Part shown: in pieces, positions 12,479 to 21,829 of the stretch
How the letters are laid out: each line of letters opens with the position of its first letter
Position numbering within the stretch: the stretch's first letter is position 1
Source of the DNA: Veillonella parvula
GTDB taxonomy: Bacteria > Bacillota > Negativicutes > Veillonellales > Veillonellaceae
Assembly (NCBI RefSeq): GCF_902810435.1
Contig: NZ_LR778174.1
Coordinates: 1,041,501-1,105,500 of the forward strand
Length of the DNA stretch: 64,000 bases
Direction: 5' to 3'
Position numbers and translations under genes: made by a program
The notes under the pieces: generated by a model
What the model was told of the DNA's origin: nothing
What the model saw: only the letters and a program-made list of their open reading frames with translations
Databases searched by the model: none

Positions 12479-12895
12479 ATGAATGATCAACACAATATAA
12501 ACAATAATCAAAATACATATAGAAATGGTCAATCAGATGATACTTATAGTCGCAGTACTTATTCTGGTGAACCTAATACACGCGTATTATCCGACGATGA
12601 GAGACGAGAATTTGATGGTGTAACTATTGAAGAGGTAGGCGATTCCGTCCATGTAGATTCAACGCCAACTAATATCAATGACGAGCAACAATATTACGAT
12701 GAAAACAATCAATATGAACCGAAAGTTAAGGTGTATAGCTTTAATAGTACAAGCTGGCTTAGTCGAATTATATTGTTCATTGTTTTAGGGATTATTTTGG
12801 CTGCTGTTGTATTCTTTGGCAGTATCATTCTCACTGTCGCATCTGTTGTTATTTTAGTGGGTGCTATTATTTCTATTATATTTAGTCTCTTTTAA
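12479..12895 (+). CDS. Hypothetical membrane protein, Asn/Gln-rich N terminus
   Basis: I do not recognise the family. The 138-residue protein has a polar, Asn/Gln/Asp-rich N-terminal part (residues 1-80, e.g. NDQHNINNNQNTYRN) and then two closely spaced hydrophobic helices (about 93-113 and 115-137) ending at the C terminus. This fits a small inner-membrane protein with a disordered cytoplasmic tail, or a phage-shock or DUF-type envelope protein. The start ATG has AAAGGA six bases upstream. Its own extended -10 promoter lies upstream and a further one overlaps its stop codon, so it is probably monocistronic or weakly linked to the next gene. Confidence 0.7.
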   Translation: MNDQHNINNNQNTYRNGQSDDTYSRSTYSGEPNTRVLSDDERREFDGVTIEEVGDSVHVDSTPTNINDEQQYYDENNQYEPKVKVYSFNSTSWLSRIILFIVLGIILAAVVFFGSIILTVASVVILVGAIISIIFSLF

Positions 12896-12904
12896 TGGTA
12901 TAAT
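12896..12904 (+). promoter_or_regulatory. Extended -10 promoter directly behind a stop codon
   Basis: TGGTATAAT begins one base after the TAA stop of the preceding gene. It would transcribe the B12-binding radical-SAM gene from a leader of about 50 bases. Confidence 0.5.
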
Positions 12905-12958
12905 ACATATATTATGACTAGACGGTGGCTGAGCCATTCGATGATTTAAAGGGGACCT

Positions 12959-14797
12959 ATGAACGTAGTTTTATCCACATTAAACTCAAAATTTATACAT
13001 TCTTCTCTGGCTTTGCGTTATCTTAAAGCGTATGGGCAGGCTCACGGACAGGCATACGATATAGTAGAATATACTATTAATATGCCTGTTTTACATATTC
13101 TTAGCGATATTACAGAGCGCAATATAGATGTATTGGGCTTTGCTTGCTATATCTGGAATATTGAGATGACTTTACATGTAGTAGACATGGTGAAAGCTGT
13201 GCGACCAGATATTAAAATTATTTTAGGTGGGCCGGAGGTGTCTTTCACAGCCGATGAAATCTTAAATCGTTGTGCTGCTGTGGACTATGTCGTACAAGGT
13301 GAGGGGGAAGAAGCTTTTTATCAACTTATTAGTGCACTAATCGCTGGCAAGGATGGCTTAGAAGAGCAGATTCCTGGCGTACGTGGTCGACACATTTCTG
13401 GCCGACTCCTGGGCTCTACTGATACGGTGGAGGTAAAAGATCTGAGTACTATACCATTTCCATATGTGGAAGAGGATATGATAGATTTAGAACATAAAAT
13501 CATCTACTATGAATCCTCTCGAGGGTGCCCATTCTCTTGTCAGTACTGTTTATCTGGAAATAAAAATACAGTTCGCTTTTTTCCGCAGGAAAGAACTTTT
13601 AAAGAACTACAGTGGTTTATCGATCATAAGGTAAAACAAGTTAAATTTGTTGATAGAACTTTTAACTGTGCGCCACATCATCATCGACCTATGATGGAAT
13701 TCATGCGTGATGCCGATACGGAGACGAATTTCCATCTAGAAATGGAACCAGAGCTAATGACGGAATGGGAAACAAATATTCTCTGTGAAACACCACCAGG
13801 CCGTATTCAAATTGAGGTAGGGGTTCAAAGTACACATAAGAAAACCTTAGATGCTATTAATCGATATAATGATTGGCCGTATATTCAAAAGGCTATTCGC
13901 CCTATTATTGAAGCAGGCCGAACTCATGTGCACATGGATTTAATTGTAGGCCTGCCTTACGAGAATAAACAGCGGTTTGGATTATCCTTTAATGATCTTT
14001 TTAGTTTACAGCCACATGCGTTACAAATTGGATTTTTAAAACTGTTAAAAGGTTCTGGTGTGCGCCGTATGGAGGAGTATCAATACATTAGTGATCCCTT
14101 AGCGCCATATGAGGTATTAAGTACTCACGTGCTCCCTTATAGAGATATACGTTTCTTAAAACACTTTGAAGATGTCTTTGAACGCTTTTATAATAGTGAA
14201 CGATTTAGAACTGTGTTTGGTTATATTGGTAGTAAGCTTATAAAAGAACATACTGATACATCTATAACTGGGGAAGATACAGAAACTAATCATGTACCAC
14301 CTATGAAAAAGTATGATTCTTCTAAAGTGGAGACAAAAAACGATGCCTTTTCCTATTTTTGTGACATGACACAGGCTTGGCTCGATGCAGCTAATCATAA
14401 GATTAATTTGAAAGATATAGATCAAATAGAGTTCTTGTACAATTTTTTCTTGTCTAAAGGTGATACAGTAGCTGCCGAATTATTACAATATGATACACTC
14501 GTTAGCTATCGTGGTAAGGTCCGCAGTGAAGCCGTAGGTTTACCAAAACAGACAAAAGAACTTTTACAAGAAGGGGAAGCATTCTGGCGCAATGAAGAAA
14601 TTGCATCTCAGTATATTCCTAATTATTCATTTAAAGAGTGGCGCAAAATTCGCCAACAATATGTCGAAATGCCTATGTCTGAAGATACGGCTAAAGTGTT
14701 AGGTATAGAGAATGTACCAAATGTACCTTTTACAGTTGTAATCGACGTAAATAAAGAGGTCAAACCTTTTATACGTCCTGAAATAGAGGCTTGTTAG
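12959..14797 (+). CDS. B12-binding radical SAM protein (DUF4080-type)
   Basis: A 612-residue protein. Residues 1-140 look like a cobalamin-binding Rossmann domain (MNVVLSTLNSKFIHSSLALRYL, IILGGPEVSF, YVVQGEGEEAF). The radical-SAM core follows, with the 4Fe-4S motif CPFSCQYC (C190, C194, C197) and GVQS and DLIVGLPYE motifs. The C-terminal 200 residues match the DUF4080 type in layout (LYNFFLSKGD..., VPFTVVIDVNK). The substrate is unknown; family members are annotated only as B12-dependent radical-SAM enzymes. The start ATG follows AAAGGGGA. A second radical-SAM gene lies 108 bases downstream. Confidence 0.85.
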   Translation: MNVVLSTLNSKFIHSSLALRYLKAYGQAHGQAYDIVEYTINMPVLHILSDITERNIDVLGFACYIWNIEMTLHVVDMVKAVRPDIKIILGGPEVSFTADEILNRCAAVDYVVQGEGEEAFYQLISALIAGKDGLEEQIPGVRGRHISGRLLGSTDTVEVKDLSTIPFPYVEEDMIDLEHKIIYYESSRGCPFSCQYCLSGNKNTVRFFPQERTFKELQWFIDHKVKQVKFVDRTFNCAPHHHRPMMEFMRDADTETNFHLEMEPELMTEWETNILCETPPGRIQIEVGVQSTHKKTLDAINRYNDWPYIQKAIRPIIEAGRTHVHMDLIVGLPYENKQRFGLSFNDLFSLQPHALQIGFLKLLKGSGVRRMEEYQYISDPLAPYEVLSTHVLPYRDIRFLKHFEDVFERFYNSERFRTVFGYIGSKLIKEHTDTSITGEDTETNHVPPMKKYDSSKVETKNDAFSYFCDMTQAWLDAANHKINLKDIDQIEFLYNFFLSKGDTVAAELLQYDTLVSYRGKVRSEAVGLPKQTKELLQEGEAFWRNEEIASQYIPNYSFKEWRKIRQQYVEMPMSEDTAKVLGIENVPNVPFTVVIDVNKEVKPFIRPEIEAC

Positions 14798-14905
14798 TAA
14801 TATAAAAATAGTTTATCTAATTTTTTATAATCAAAAGATTAGAGAATTTATGATAGTTGAAATATTACATAATAAGCGATGATTGGTTAGTTTAATAGGA
14901 GTGTT

Positions 14906-15871
14906 ATGACCGATACAACGAGACCAAAACGATACCGCATGGTATCTAAATATTATAAAGAAACATATGGGGAAAAGGTTTATAAATTACCTGTAGCACT
15001 ACCCTTGACCTGTCCTAACAGAGATGGTTCGGCTGGTGTTGGAGGCTGTACCTTTTGTGGTGAAATTGGTGCGGGATACGAAAATCGTCCTGCCTGGATG
15101 ACTGTACGCATGCAATTAGAGGAAAATATTGCTCACATAGGCCCTAAATATAAAGCAAAGAAGTTCATCCCTTATTACCAAAACTTTAGTAATACCTACT
15201 TGAATCTTGATGATTTTAAAAGCTATATTGAACAAGGTTGTATCGATGAAGCCGTGGGCATTGCTATTGCAACTAGACCCGATTGTATTGCCGATGAATA
15301 TCTTGAAATATTAGCTGATATTAGGGATCGCTTTCATAAGGATATCTATATTGAGCTAGGTCTTCAAACGGTTAACTATGATACATTAGAGAAAATTAAT
15401 CGTGGTCATGATTTAGCCCAGTTTATTGATGCCGTATTACGGATTAAACGATATGGATTTAACATAACTACTCATATGATAGTTAATTTACCATGGGATA
15501 CAATGAAGGATACAATCGAAGGGGCTCGTATTTTATCTGCACTCGGTGTTGATCAAGTGAAACTACATGCTTTGTATATTGTAAAAAATACATTGATGGC
15601 CAAGTGGTATCAAGAGGGTCAGTTTACCCTAATTAGTGCGGAAGAATATGCTGATCGGGTTGTTAATTTTGTACGTCATTTACATCCTGACATTGTTTTA
15701 CAGCGTCTTGTAGGGAGAGCACCTGAAGACAATACGCTTTTTACAAACTGGTCTATGGGTTGGTGGCGCGTACAAGACTTAATTGATGATAAACTAGACG
15801 AACTAGATGCTCATCAAGGTGATCTCTGTGATTACCTAAATGGTAAAGCAGTTCGTAAATTTATAGATTAG
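14906..15871 (+). CDS. Radical SAM protein, TIGR01212/YhcC family
   Basis: A 321-residue protein with the unusually spaced iron-sulfur cysteines of this family (C36, C48 and C51, with NRDGS between), followed by GLQTVNYDTLEKINRGHD and the HMIVNLPWDT motif. Family members are conserved across bacteria but the substrate is not established; tRNA or sulfur chemistry has been suggested for relatives. Start ATG follows AGGAG. It lies nine bases before phoH and is likely cotranscribed with the ribosome-maturation cluster phoH-ybeY-era. Confidence 0.88.
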   Translation: MTDTTRPKRYRMVSKYYKETYGEKVYKLPVALPLTCPNRDGSAGVGGCTFCGEIGAGYENRPAWMTVRMQLEENIAHIGPKYKAKKFIPYYQNFSNTYLNLDDFKSYIEQGCIDEAVGIAIATRPDCIADEYLEILADIRDRFHKDIYIELGLQTVNYDTLEKINRGHDLAQFIDAVLRIKRYGFNITTHMIVNLPWDTMKDTIEGARILSALGVDQVKLHALYIVKNTLMAKWYQEGQFTLISAEEYADRVVNFVRHLHPDIVLQRLVGRAPEDNTLFTNWSMGWWRVQDLIDDKLDELDAHQGDLCDYLNGKAVRKFID

Positions 15872-15879
15872 GAGGTTGT

Positions 15880-16893
15880 ATGAGCGAACAAGTATTTACA
15901 TTTCCTACATATGACCTAGCACAATCCATACTAGGTCAACATAATCGATATCTGCATATGATGCTTGAAGTCATCTCTGCAGATGTAGTGGCACGTGGTG
16001 ATACGGTAGTTATAAAGGGTGATGAAAAACAAGTAGAAGCTCTTTATCGCACTTTAGAAGAACTAGTATTTCTTTACCGTGAAGGTAGTACCATAACTGA
16101 GTCTCAAGTGCGTATTGCAGCCAAACTCGTGGCTAATGGTAAAGCTGATGCCGTACATACTATGTTTGAGGATACTTTATCCGTTAATATGCGCGGTAAA
16201 AATATTACGCCTAAAACGGAAGGTCAAAAATACTATGTAGATAGTATCCGAAAAAATACCATTACTTTTGGTATTGGTCCTGCTGGTACAGGTAAAACAT
16301 TCCTAGCCGTAGCGTTAGCTGCATTCTATTTAAAAAACCGCAATGTAGATAAAATTATTTTGACTCGCCCTGCTGTAGAGGCAGGTGAACGGTTAGGCTT
16401 CCTACCTGGTGAATTACAGGATAAGGTAGATCCTTATTTAAGACCTCTTTATGATGCATTACATGAAATGTTTGGTATCGAGCAAGTACAACGCTTTATG
16501 GAACGTGGTACTATCGAGGTAGCACCACTAGCGTATATGCGTGGCCGTACATTGGAAAATGCCTTCGTCATTCTTGATGAGGCTCAAAATACGACGGCAG
16601 AGCAGATGAAAATGTTCCTAACTCGTCTAGGAAACAATTCTAAAATGGTAGTCAACGGTGATAAGACACAAATTGACTTACCTCCACGTGTTGTGTCTGG
16701 CCTCGGCGAGGCTGAAAAGGTATTGCGTCATGTGCCTGGTATTAATATGGTTTACTTTAGTGATCAAGACGTTGTTCGTCACGATTTAGTAGGTCGCATT
16801 GTAAAAGCTTACGATGCATATCACGAACGTAAGTTAGCTGGTGAGACTACAGAATCTAACGCAGTATCCAAAGAGAATGTAGCGAAAGGATAA
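15880..16893 (+). CDS. phoH: PhoH family ATPase
   Basis: A 337-residue P-loop ATPase. Residues 1-110 hold an N-terminal KH-like RNA-binding region. The Walker A motif is GPAGTGKT (K139) and Walker B is FVILDEAQN. It belongs to the PhoH/YbeZ type, which acts with YbeY in rRNA processing and ribosome quality control. The neighbour two bases downstream is indeed ybeY. GGAGG precedes the start ATG. Confidence 0.94.
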   Translation: MSEQVFTFPTYDLAQSILGQHNRYLHMMLEVISADVVARGDTVVIKGDEKQVEALYRTLEELVFLYREGSTITESQVRIAAKLVANGKADAVHTMFEDTLSVNMRGKNITPKTEGQKYYVDSIRKNTITFGIGPAGTGKTFLAVALAAFYLKNRNVDKIILTRPAVEAGERLGFLPGELQDKVDPYLRPLYDALHEMFGIEQVQRFMERGTIEVAPLAYMRGRTLENAFVILDEAQNTTAEQMKMFLTRLGNNSKMVVNGDKTQIDLPPRVVSGLGEAEKVLRHVPGINMVYFSDQDVVRHDLVGRIVKAYDAYHERKLAGETTESNAVSKENVAKG

Positions 16894-16895
16894 GT

Positions 16896-17372
16896 ATGTA
16901 TATACACATTAGCTATGATGAAGGAATTCAAGAGGATTCTAATATTGAGGCTGTTATACGCAAGGTCTGCGATGAAGTGAGTCGCGTATATGGCCTCGAA
17001 GAAGATGAAATGAGTATTTTACTCTGCAATAATGCTAAAATTCACGAGCTTAATAATGAATATCGAGGCATCGATAGACCAACGGATGTATTGTCCTTTG
17101 CCCTCAATGAAGGGGATGATTACGAAGGTAGTGAAGAGGAACATCACTTACTTGGTGATATGATTATTTCCTTAGAACGTACCCGTGAACAGGCTATCGA
17201 ATATGGACATAGTTTTGAACGGGAATTAGCATACTTGACAACTCATAGCTGTTTACATATCTTAGGCTATGACCATATGAACGACGAAGATAAAAAAGAG
17301 ATGCGCACAGAGGAAGAATTTATCCTAGGTAATCTCGGTTATGTGCGGGAGGATGCACCATATAATGAATAA
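16896..17372 (+). CDS. ybeY: Endoribonuclease YbeY, rRNA maturation
   Basis: A 158-residue zinc endoribonuclease involved in 16S rRNA 3'-end maturation and ribosome quality control. The metal motif H117-x3-H121-x5-H127 is complete ([11 protein letters not shown]), preceded by the [12 protein letters not shown] and [10 protein letters not shown] signatures. Length matches the family. It sits between phoH and era, the arrangement common in Firmicutes, and overlaps the era start by eight bases. Confidence 0.96.
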   Translation: MYIHISYDEGIQEDSNIEAVIRKVCDEVSRVYGLEEDEMSILLCNNAKIHELNNEYRGIDRPTDVLSFALNEGDDYEGSEEEHHLLGDMIISLERTREQAIEYGHSFERELAYLTTHSCLHILGYDHMNDEDKKEMRTEEEFILGNLGYVREDAPYNE

Positions 17373-18264
17373 CAAGGAACATTTTAAATCAGGCTTTGTA
17401 GCTGTTGTAGGACGCCCTAATGTGGGTAAATCTACCTTAATCAACGCTCTTATTGGCGATAAGATTGCTATCGTATCCGATAAGGCTCAAACAACGCGTA
17501 ACCGTATCATCTGCGTATATACGGATGAATCCAAACAAATCGTATTTATGGATACACCTGGTGTGCATAAACCTAAGCACAAGTTAGGCGAATTCATGGT
17601 AGATGCTGCTATTGAGTCCTTAAAAGAAACGGAAGCTGTTTTATTTGTCGTAGCAGGCAATGAAAAACGTGGTCCTGGGGATAATTTTATTATTGAACAA
17701 TTGAAACGTGTAAAGGTTCCTGTATTTTTGGTAGTCAACAAAATTGATACACTCAAAAAAGAAGAGCTTTTAGAAGCAATCGTTTCTTATCAAGATGCAT
17801 ATCTTTTTGCAGGTGTAATTCCTATTTCTGCAAAAGATAAAGAGAACTTATCTGAAATTCTTAAGGTTCTAGAGGAAACCTTGCCGGAAGGTCCGCAATA
17901 TTTCCCAGAAGATATGATTACGGATCAACCGGAACGCCTTATTATTTCCGATATCGTTCGTGAAAAAATCTTGTTAGCTACACGAGATGAGATTCCTCAT
18001 GCTATCGCTGTAGACGTAGATGAAATGAAAACACGTGATGATGGTACTACCTATATCCGCGCTACAATCTACTGTGAAAGAGACTCTCAAAAGGGCATTA
18101 TCATCGGTAAAAAAGGTGCTTTGTTAAAACAACTTGGCGCTGAAGCGCGCGCAGACATTCAAAAGCTATTAGCTACAAAGGTGTACTTGGACCTTTGGGT
18201 TAAAGTAAAAAAAGATTGGCGAAATAAATCTGGTATGTTATCTGAACTTGGTTATAGAAAATAA
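17365..18264 (+). CDS. era: GTPase Era, 30S ribosome assembly
   Basis: A 299-residue GTPase that binds the 3' end of 16S rRNA. G1 is GRPNVGKST (K22), G2 lies in the QTTRNRI loop, G3 is [11 protein letters not shown]4 is NKID and G5 is ISAKD. The C-terminal KH domain has the [11 protein letters not shown] loop and ends LSELGYRK. An in-frame ATG at 17341 would add eight residues; the ATG at 17365 gives the family's usual length and has GGGAGGA upstream. It overlaps the ybeY stop by eight bases, so translation is probably coupled. Confidence 0.97.
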   Translation: MNNKEHFKSGFVAVVGRPNVGKSTLINALIGDKIAIVSDKAQTTRNRIICVYTDESKQIVFMDTPGVHKPKHKLGEFMVDAAIESLKETEAVLFVVAGNEKRGPGDNFIIEQLKRVKVPVFLVVNKIDTLKKEELLEAIVSYQDAYLFAGVIPISAKDKENLSEILKVLEETLPEGPQYFPEDMITDQPERLIISDIVREKILLATRDEIPHAIAVDVDEMKTRDDGTTYIRATIYCERDSQKGIIIGKKGALLKQLGAEARADIQKLLATKVYLDLWVKVKKDWRNKSGMLSELGYRK

Positions 18265-18275
18265 TTTGATATAAT
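18248..18275 (+). promoter_or_regulatory. Promoter with extended -10 overlapping the era stop
   Basis: TTGGTT, a 16-base spacer, then TATAAT preceded by TGA (TGATATAAT). The element spans the era stop codon and would drive the CNNM/CBS gene and recO. Confidence 0.5.
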
Positions 18276-18318
18276 AAAAAGAAATAAGTGTTTCCATATT
18301 CATATGAAAGGAATAAAG

Positions 18319-19650
18319 ATGGATAGTGTAGATGGCCTGTTACCCATAGGGTTTGGTCTGTTATGTATTTTTTTAATTAACTTTTTTGTGGTTGCAAAGT
18401 TCTCCTTTGCACGCCTTCGTAAAGAACATGTAGAGGATATGGACATCCTCTTGGAGAAGGATAGAGAATTTTTATTAAAGCTTTATCAAAATCCTGAGTA
18501 TTTTTTAAATACTACACAGTTTTTGATTCTATTCTTTATTTTGGCCCTTGCAGGCACAGGTACTTTTGTATTTGATAATATAGTTGATCGTATAGTGGCG
18601 GTTCTTAATATTCATAGTACTTGGATGCATTTAGTGTTAGATATTATTCTATTACTATTAATTAGCTTAATCGTCCTAATTTTTGGCGAAATTGTACCTA
18701 AAGCATTGGGCTTATCCTTCCCTACAAAATATGTAAATACCTATAGCCGTATCGTCGTGGCTGCAGGTAAATTGGTGTATCCATTTATTTGGATTGCTAG
18801 TAAAATCTCCAATGTTATTTTAGGCTTTTACAAAACAAAATATTTAACAGAGCTTGATCTTGTGTACTCAGAAGAAGAAATTCGCATGATGATTTCTCGA
18901 AGCCACGAGGAAGGGCAACTGGACCAAGTAGAGTCTGAGTTAATCGATAATGTCTTTAATTTCGTAGATCGCATGGCGAAAGAGGTTATGGTGCCTCGTC
19001 AAGACGTAGACTGCGTATTCGTTGAAGATGGTTACGATGAAGCGATGAAGGTTATTCGCTCTAAAGTACATACACGTTATCCACTCTGTGTAGAGGATAA
19101 GGACCACATTATTGGCCTCGTTCATATTAAAGATTTAATGGAACGCCCTAATCAAGCCCGTAAGGATTTGCGCAATATTAAACGAGATATTCTTACTGTT
19201 CCAGAGGTAATGAAATTATCTACATTATTGCAATATATGAGAACGCGCCGTATTTATCTAGCTGTAGTAGTAGATGAATATGGTGGCATGGTAGGTCTTG
19301 TAGGCTTAGAAGATATTATAGAAGAGCTAGTTGGGGATATACAAGACGAGCATGAGCCTCATTTACCAGCTACGATGTCCTATGCAGATGGCTCCTTTGA
19401 GTTTGATGGCAAGGTCCTTGTAGACGAAGTAGAAGAAATTATGAATATTGAAATTGATAATTCTGATTCTGATACAATTGGTGGCTATGTCTTTGGTTTA
19501 TTAGAACGTACCCCAATCGTAGGTGATACGGTGGATGCTCATGGTTACACCTTTGAAGTTACGCAAATGCAAGGATATCGTATCTCTCGCATTAAAGTAA
19601 CACCTATACCAGTAGAGGAACCAACGGAAGAAGAAAATGAAGAAGCTTAA
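18319..19650 (+). CDS. CNNM/CBS-domain membrane protein (hemolysin C/CorC-like)
   Basis: A 443-residue protein. The first 190 residues form a DUF21/CNNM transmembrane domain with about four helices, including the GEIVPKALGLSFP motif. Two CBS domains follow (about 205-330; VMVPRQDVDCVF and VVDEYGGMVGLVGLEDIIEELVGDI) and a C-terminal CorC-HlyC domain (residues about 345-430; DSDTIGGYVFGLL). Such proteins are linked to magnesium or cobalt efflux; 'hemolysin' is a historic label. An ATG at 18304 exists in frame, but AAAGGA at 18307-18312 is correctly placed for 18319. The end overlaps recO by 14 bases. Confidence 0.9.
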   Translation: MDSVDGLLPIGFGLLCIFLINFFVVAKFSFARLRKEHVEDMDILLEKDREFLLKLYQNPEYFLNTTQFLILFFILALAGTGTFVFDNIVDRIVAVLNIHSTWMHLVLDIILLLLISLIVLIFGEIVPKALGLSFPTKYVNTYSRIVVAAGKLVYPFIWIASKISNVILGFYKTKYLTELDLVYSEEEIRMMISRSHEEGQLDQVESELIDNVFNFVDRMAKEVMVPRQDVDCVFVEDGYDEAMKVIRSKVHTRYPLCVEDKDHIIGLVHIKDLMERPNQARKDLRNIKRDILTVPEVMKLSTLLQYMRTRRIYLAVVVDEYGGMVGLVGLEDIIEELVGDIQDEHEPHLPATMSYADGSFEFDGKVLVDEVEEIMNIEIDNSDSDTIGGYVFGLLERTPIVGDTVDAHGYTFEVTQMQGYRISRIKVTPIPVEEPTEEENEEA

Positions 19651-20341
19651 TGGTGGTTTTAATACGCCAGCCATCGTCATAAGTCGAAAAAAGTATAAGT
19701 TGTATTCCGTATTTACATTTATTACGCCTAGCTTGGGACTTATTAAAGCATCGATTCCACATAAGCGAATGATGACGATGCGCAACAGCTCCTATTTACG
19801 TCCATTTAGTGCCATGTATATTACAGTTGTACCCGATGGGGAATATGTAAATGTTACGCAAATTGATGGCTCCTATGTGGTGGAATCCTTAGATGTAAAC
19901 CTCGATAATATTGCTTATGCAGCGGTAGCGAGTGAGCTCATTCAAGAGTTATTTGCCATGTATGACGTAGATCGCAAGGTCTTTGATACCGTTGTAAACT
20001 ATTCCAAGCAAATTCGACGTCGCAATGTACAATTGGGAACGATAATGCTTGGATGGCAACTATTATCTCTCGCAGGGGTTGTCCCTAGTGCTAATGCTTT
20101 TACCCATCAAGACGGAATTGAGCCATTCTGGATGCAGGTGCGGGAAACAACAAATTTTAGCATTTCTCGTTCTGTGAAAGCCGTATTACCTCAGATTCTC
20201 GCTTACCAGTGGGGTGAAGATACGCCTTTAGAACTTCCAAAAACAATATGGAAGGAACTTGAAAAACTACTATTTGCATACTGCGAGCAAGAAATTGGTA
20301 AGCCGTTACAAAGCGTAAAGTTTTTAAATTCCATAATTTAG
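19637..20341 (+). CDS. recO: DNA repair protein RecO
   Basis: A 234-residue protein with the RecO layout: an N-terminal OB fold (NTPAIVISRKKYKLYSVFTFITPSLGLIKASIP) whose pattern of 'yS..fTp..Gl' is typical, then an all-helical C-terminal domain. RecO anneals SSB-coated DNA and loads RecA with RecR. The four-cysteine zinc finger found in many RecO proteins is not visible here; some lineages lack it. The start lies 14 bases inside the preceding gene, behind GGAAGAAG. Placement after era agrees with the Bacillus era-recO order and supports the call. Sequence similarity alone is modest. Confidence 0.75.
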   Translation: MKKLNGGFNTPAIVISRKKYKLYSVFTFITPSLGLIKASIPHKRMMTMRNSSYLRPFSAMYITVVPDGEYVNVTQIDGSYVVESLDVNLDNIAYAAVASELIQELFAMYDVDRKVFDTVVNYSKQIRRRNVQLGTIMLGWQLLSLAGVVPSANAFTHQDGIEPFWMQVRETTNFSISRSVKAVLPQILAYQWGEDTPLELPKTIWKELEKLLFAYCEQEIGKPLQSVKFLNSII

Positions 20342-20349
20342 TGATAGAT

Positions 20350-20385
20350 AAAAAGGCAGTTTGAGAAATCAAACTGCTTTTTATT
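20350..20385 (+). terminator. Intrinsic terminator after recO
   Basis: Stem AAAAGGCAGTTTGA / TCAAACTGCTTTT with a GAAA tetraloop and T-tail. Confidence 0.85.
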
Positions 20386-20407
20386 GAAATATATTATGAG
20401 GTACTAT

Positions 20408-20926
20408 ATGGATACAATATTCTCTTCGTTACCTATCGAAAAAATAAATGAAGATAAGAATTTAGAACTACAAGAAATTCAACAGATATATGATTTCCTT
20501 TTAACTAACGACTATTATATGTCTCCTGATTATGGGGTAATAAATAAGTTATTTCAAATGATGGTTTTAAATAATTGTTGGGATCCAAAGATAGCACTCA
20601 GATACTTTGAATATTTATGTTTTCAAAGTTGGGAATATGAAGCCATCATTGTTAGAGATCTCCTATTAGATAATCAGGTTAGCTTAGCTGGTGAATTTTG
20701 TTTAGATACAGAATTAGTAAAAGATGGACTAAGTAATTTTAGAGATGATGCTATTTGGAGGGGAAAGGATTATGATAGTGACACTATTCCAGAATCTATG
20801 TCTAAATGGGCCATTTATTATGATGAAGAAGAACAAAGATTTCATAAAGTAAAACCGTCAATGATAGAAAATATTATTATTAAGGAAATTGATGCTGAAC
20901 AGGGTATTTATACTATTGAAGAATAA
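20408..20926 (+). CDS. Hypothetical protein (orphan, AT-rich)
   Basis: I do not recognise this 172-residue protein. It is acidic and soluble, with aromatic-rich helical segments (IYDFLLTNDYYMSPDYGVINKLFQMM, YFEYLCFQSWEYEA) and no signal peptide or membrane helix. Its size and composition resemble small immunity-type proteins, but no toxin partner is visible nearby, so that is only a guess. Longer starts at 20384 (TTG) and 20396 (ATG) are possible, but the GAGGT at 20398-20402 lies correctly before the ATG at 20408. Codon use is more AT-rich than in the house-keeping genes on either side, which suggests accessory origin. Confidence 0.65.
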   Translation: MDTIFSSLPIEKINEDKNLELQEIQQIYDFLLTNDYYMSPDYGVINKLFQMMVLNNCWDPKIALRYFEYLCFQSWEYEAIIVRDLLLDNQVSLAGEFCLDTELVKDGLSNFRDDAIWRGKDYDSDTIPESMSKWAIYYDEEEQRFHKVKPSMIENIIIKEIDAEQGIYTIEE

Positions 20927-20956
20927 TAATATTAATAGACAAATGTGCATCTGTAA

Positions 20957-20986
20957 TTGACACTTTTAATAACAATTATTTATAAT
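20957..20986 (+). promoter_or_regulatory. Strong promoter for the DUF3100 operon
   Basis: TTGACA, an 18-base spacer and TATAAT: both hexamers match the consensus exactly. The start codon of the DUF3100 gene lies 40 bases downstream. Confidence 0.7.
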
Positions 20987-21025
20987 ATAACAATATTATA
21001 TTATATATTTTTATAGGAGGTCATT

Positions 21026-21829
21026 ATGCAGCTTTTGGGAAATCTCAAAATACATTTTCTAGCGCTCGTACTAACTGTAGTCGCTGAATTTATAGGCATA
21101 AAAAAACTAGGTCCTGTTGTATTGTTGCCATTATTGTACACATTGATTCTAGGTTTATTAATTTCTATTCCTAAGTTTAAAATCCTAACCATTAAACAGA
21201 TGGAAAAATCTGCTGATTATATCGGTATCGCCGTTATGATCTTGATGGTAAAAGTCGGTTTAGGTATCGGTCCAAATCTTGGTATTCTTACAAGTGCAGG
21301 CTGGGCATTATTACTACAAGAGCTTGGCCACTTCTTTGGTACTATTGTATTTGGTTTACCGGTAGCTTTGCTAGTAGGTATGCGTCGAGAAGCAGTAGGT
21401 GCATGTTACTCTGTAGACCGTGAGCCGAACGTAGCAATTATTATCGACAAATTTGGCTTTAGCTCTCCTGAGGGCCGTGGTGTTATGGGCATGTACATCT
21501 GTGGTGTTCTTATTGGCGCTATGTGGTCCTCCGTTTTGGCTGGTATGTTAGCACAATCTGGTTGGTTCCATCCTTTGGCATTAGCTATGGGCGCTGGCGT
21601 AGGTAGTGCTAGTATGATGGCGGCAGCTACAGCTCCAATCATTGCGGTATATCCAGATTACGAACAACAAATCATGGCTCTTGCAGGGGCTGCAAACTTG
21701 TTGACTACTGTTCTAGGCGTATACTTTGGGCTATTTGTTTCTTTACCAGTTATGGAAAAAACATACAACTTCTTTACAGGTCGTACCCGTGAACAAGATT
21801 TAGCAGAGGAGGTAGCACATCATGAGTAA
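21026..21829 (+). CDS. DUF3100 family integral membrane protein
   Basis: A 267-residue polytopic protein with about seven or eight hydrophobic segments (from residue 8 onward), glycine-rich helices (GAMWSSVLAGML, AMGAGVGSASMMAAATAP) and the REAVGACYSVDREPNVAIIIDKFG stretch of the DUF3100 type. Function is not established. The gene is followed by a small membrane protein overlapping by eight bases and, after 133 bases, by an M20 amidohydrolase. That context suggests the two membrane proteins carry a substrate cleaved by the hydrolase. It is preceded by AGGAGG and a consensus promoter, so expression is probably high. Confidence 0.8.
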   Translation: MQLLGNLKIHFLALVLTVVAEFIGIKKLGPVVLLPLLYTLILGLLISIPKFKILTIKQMEKSADYIGIAVMILMVKVGLGIGPNLGILTSAGWALLLQELGHFFGTIVFGLPVALLVGMRREAVGACYSVDREPNVAIIIDKFGFSSPEGRGVMGMYICGVLIGAMWSSVLAGMLAQSGWFHPLALAMGAGVGSASMMAAATAPIIAVYPDYEQQIMALAGAANLLTTVLGVYFGLFVSLPVMEKTYNFFTGRTREQDLAEEVAHHE

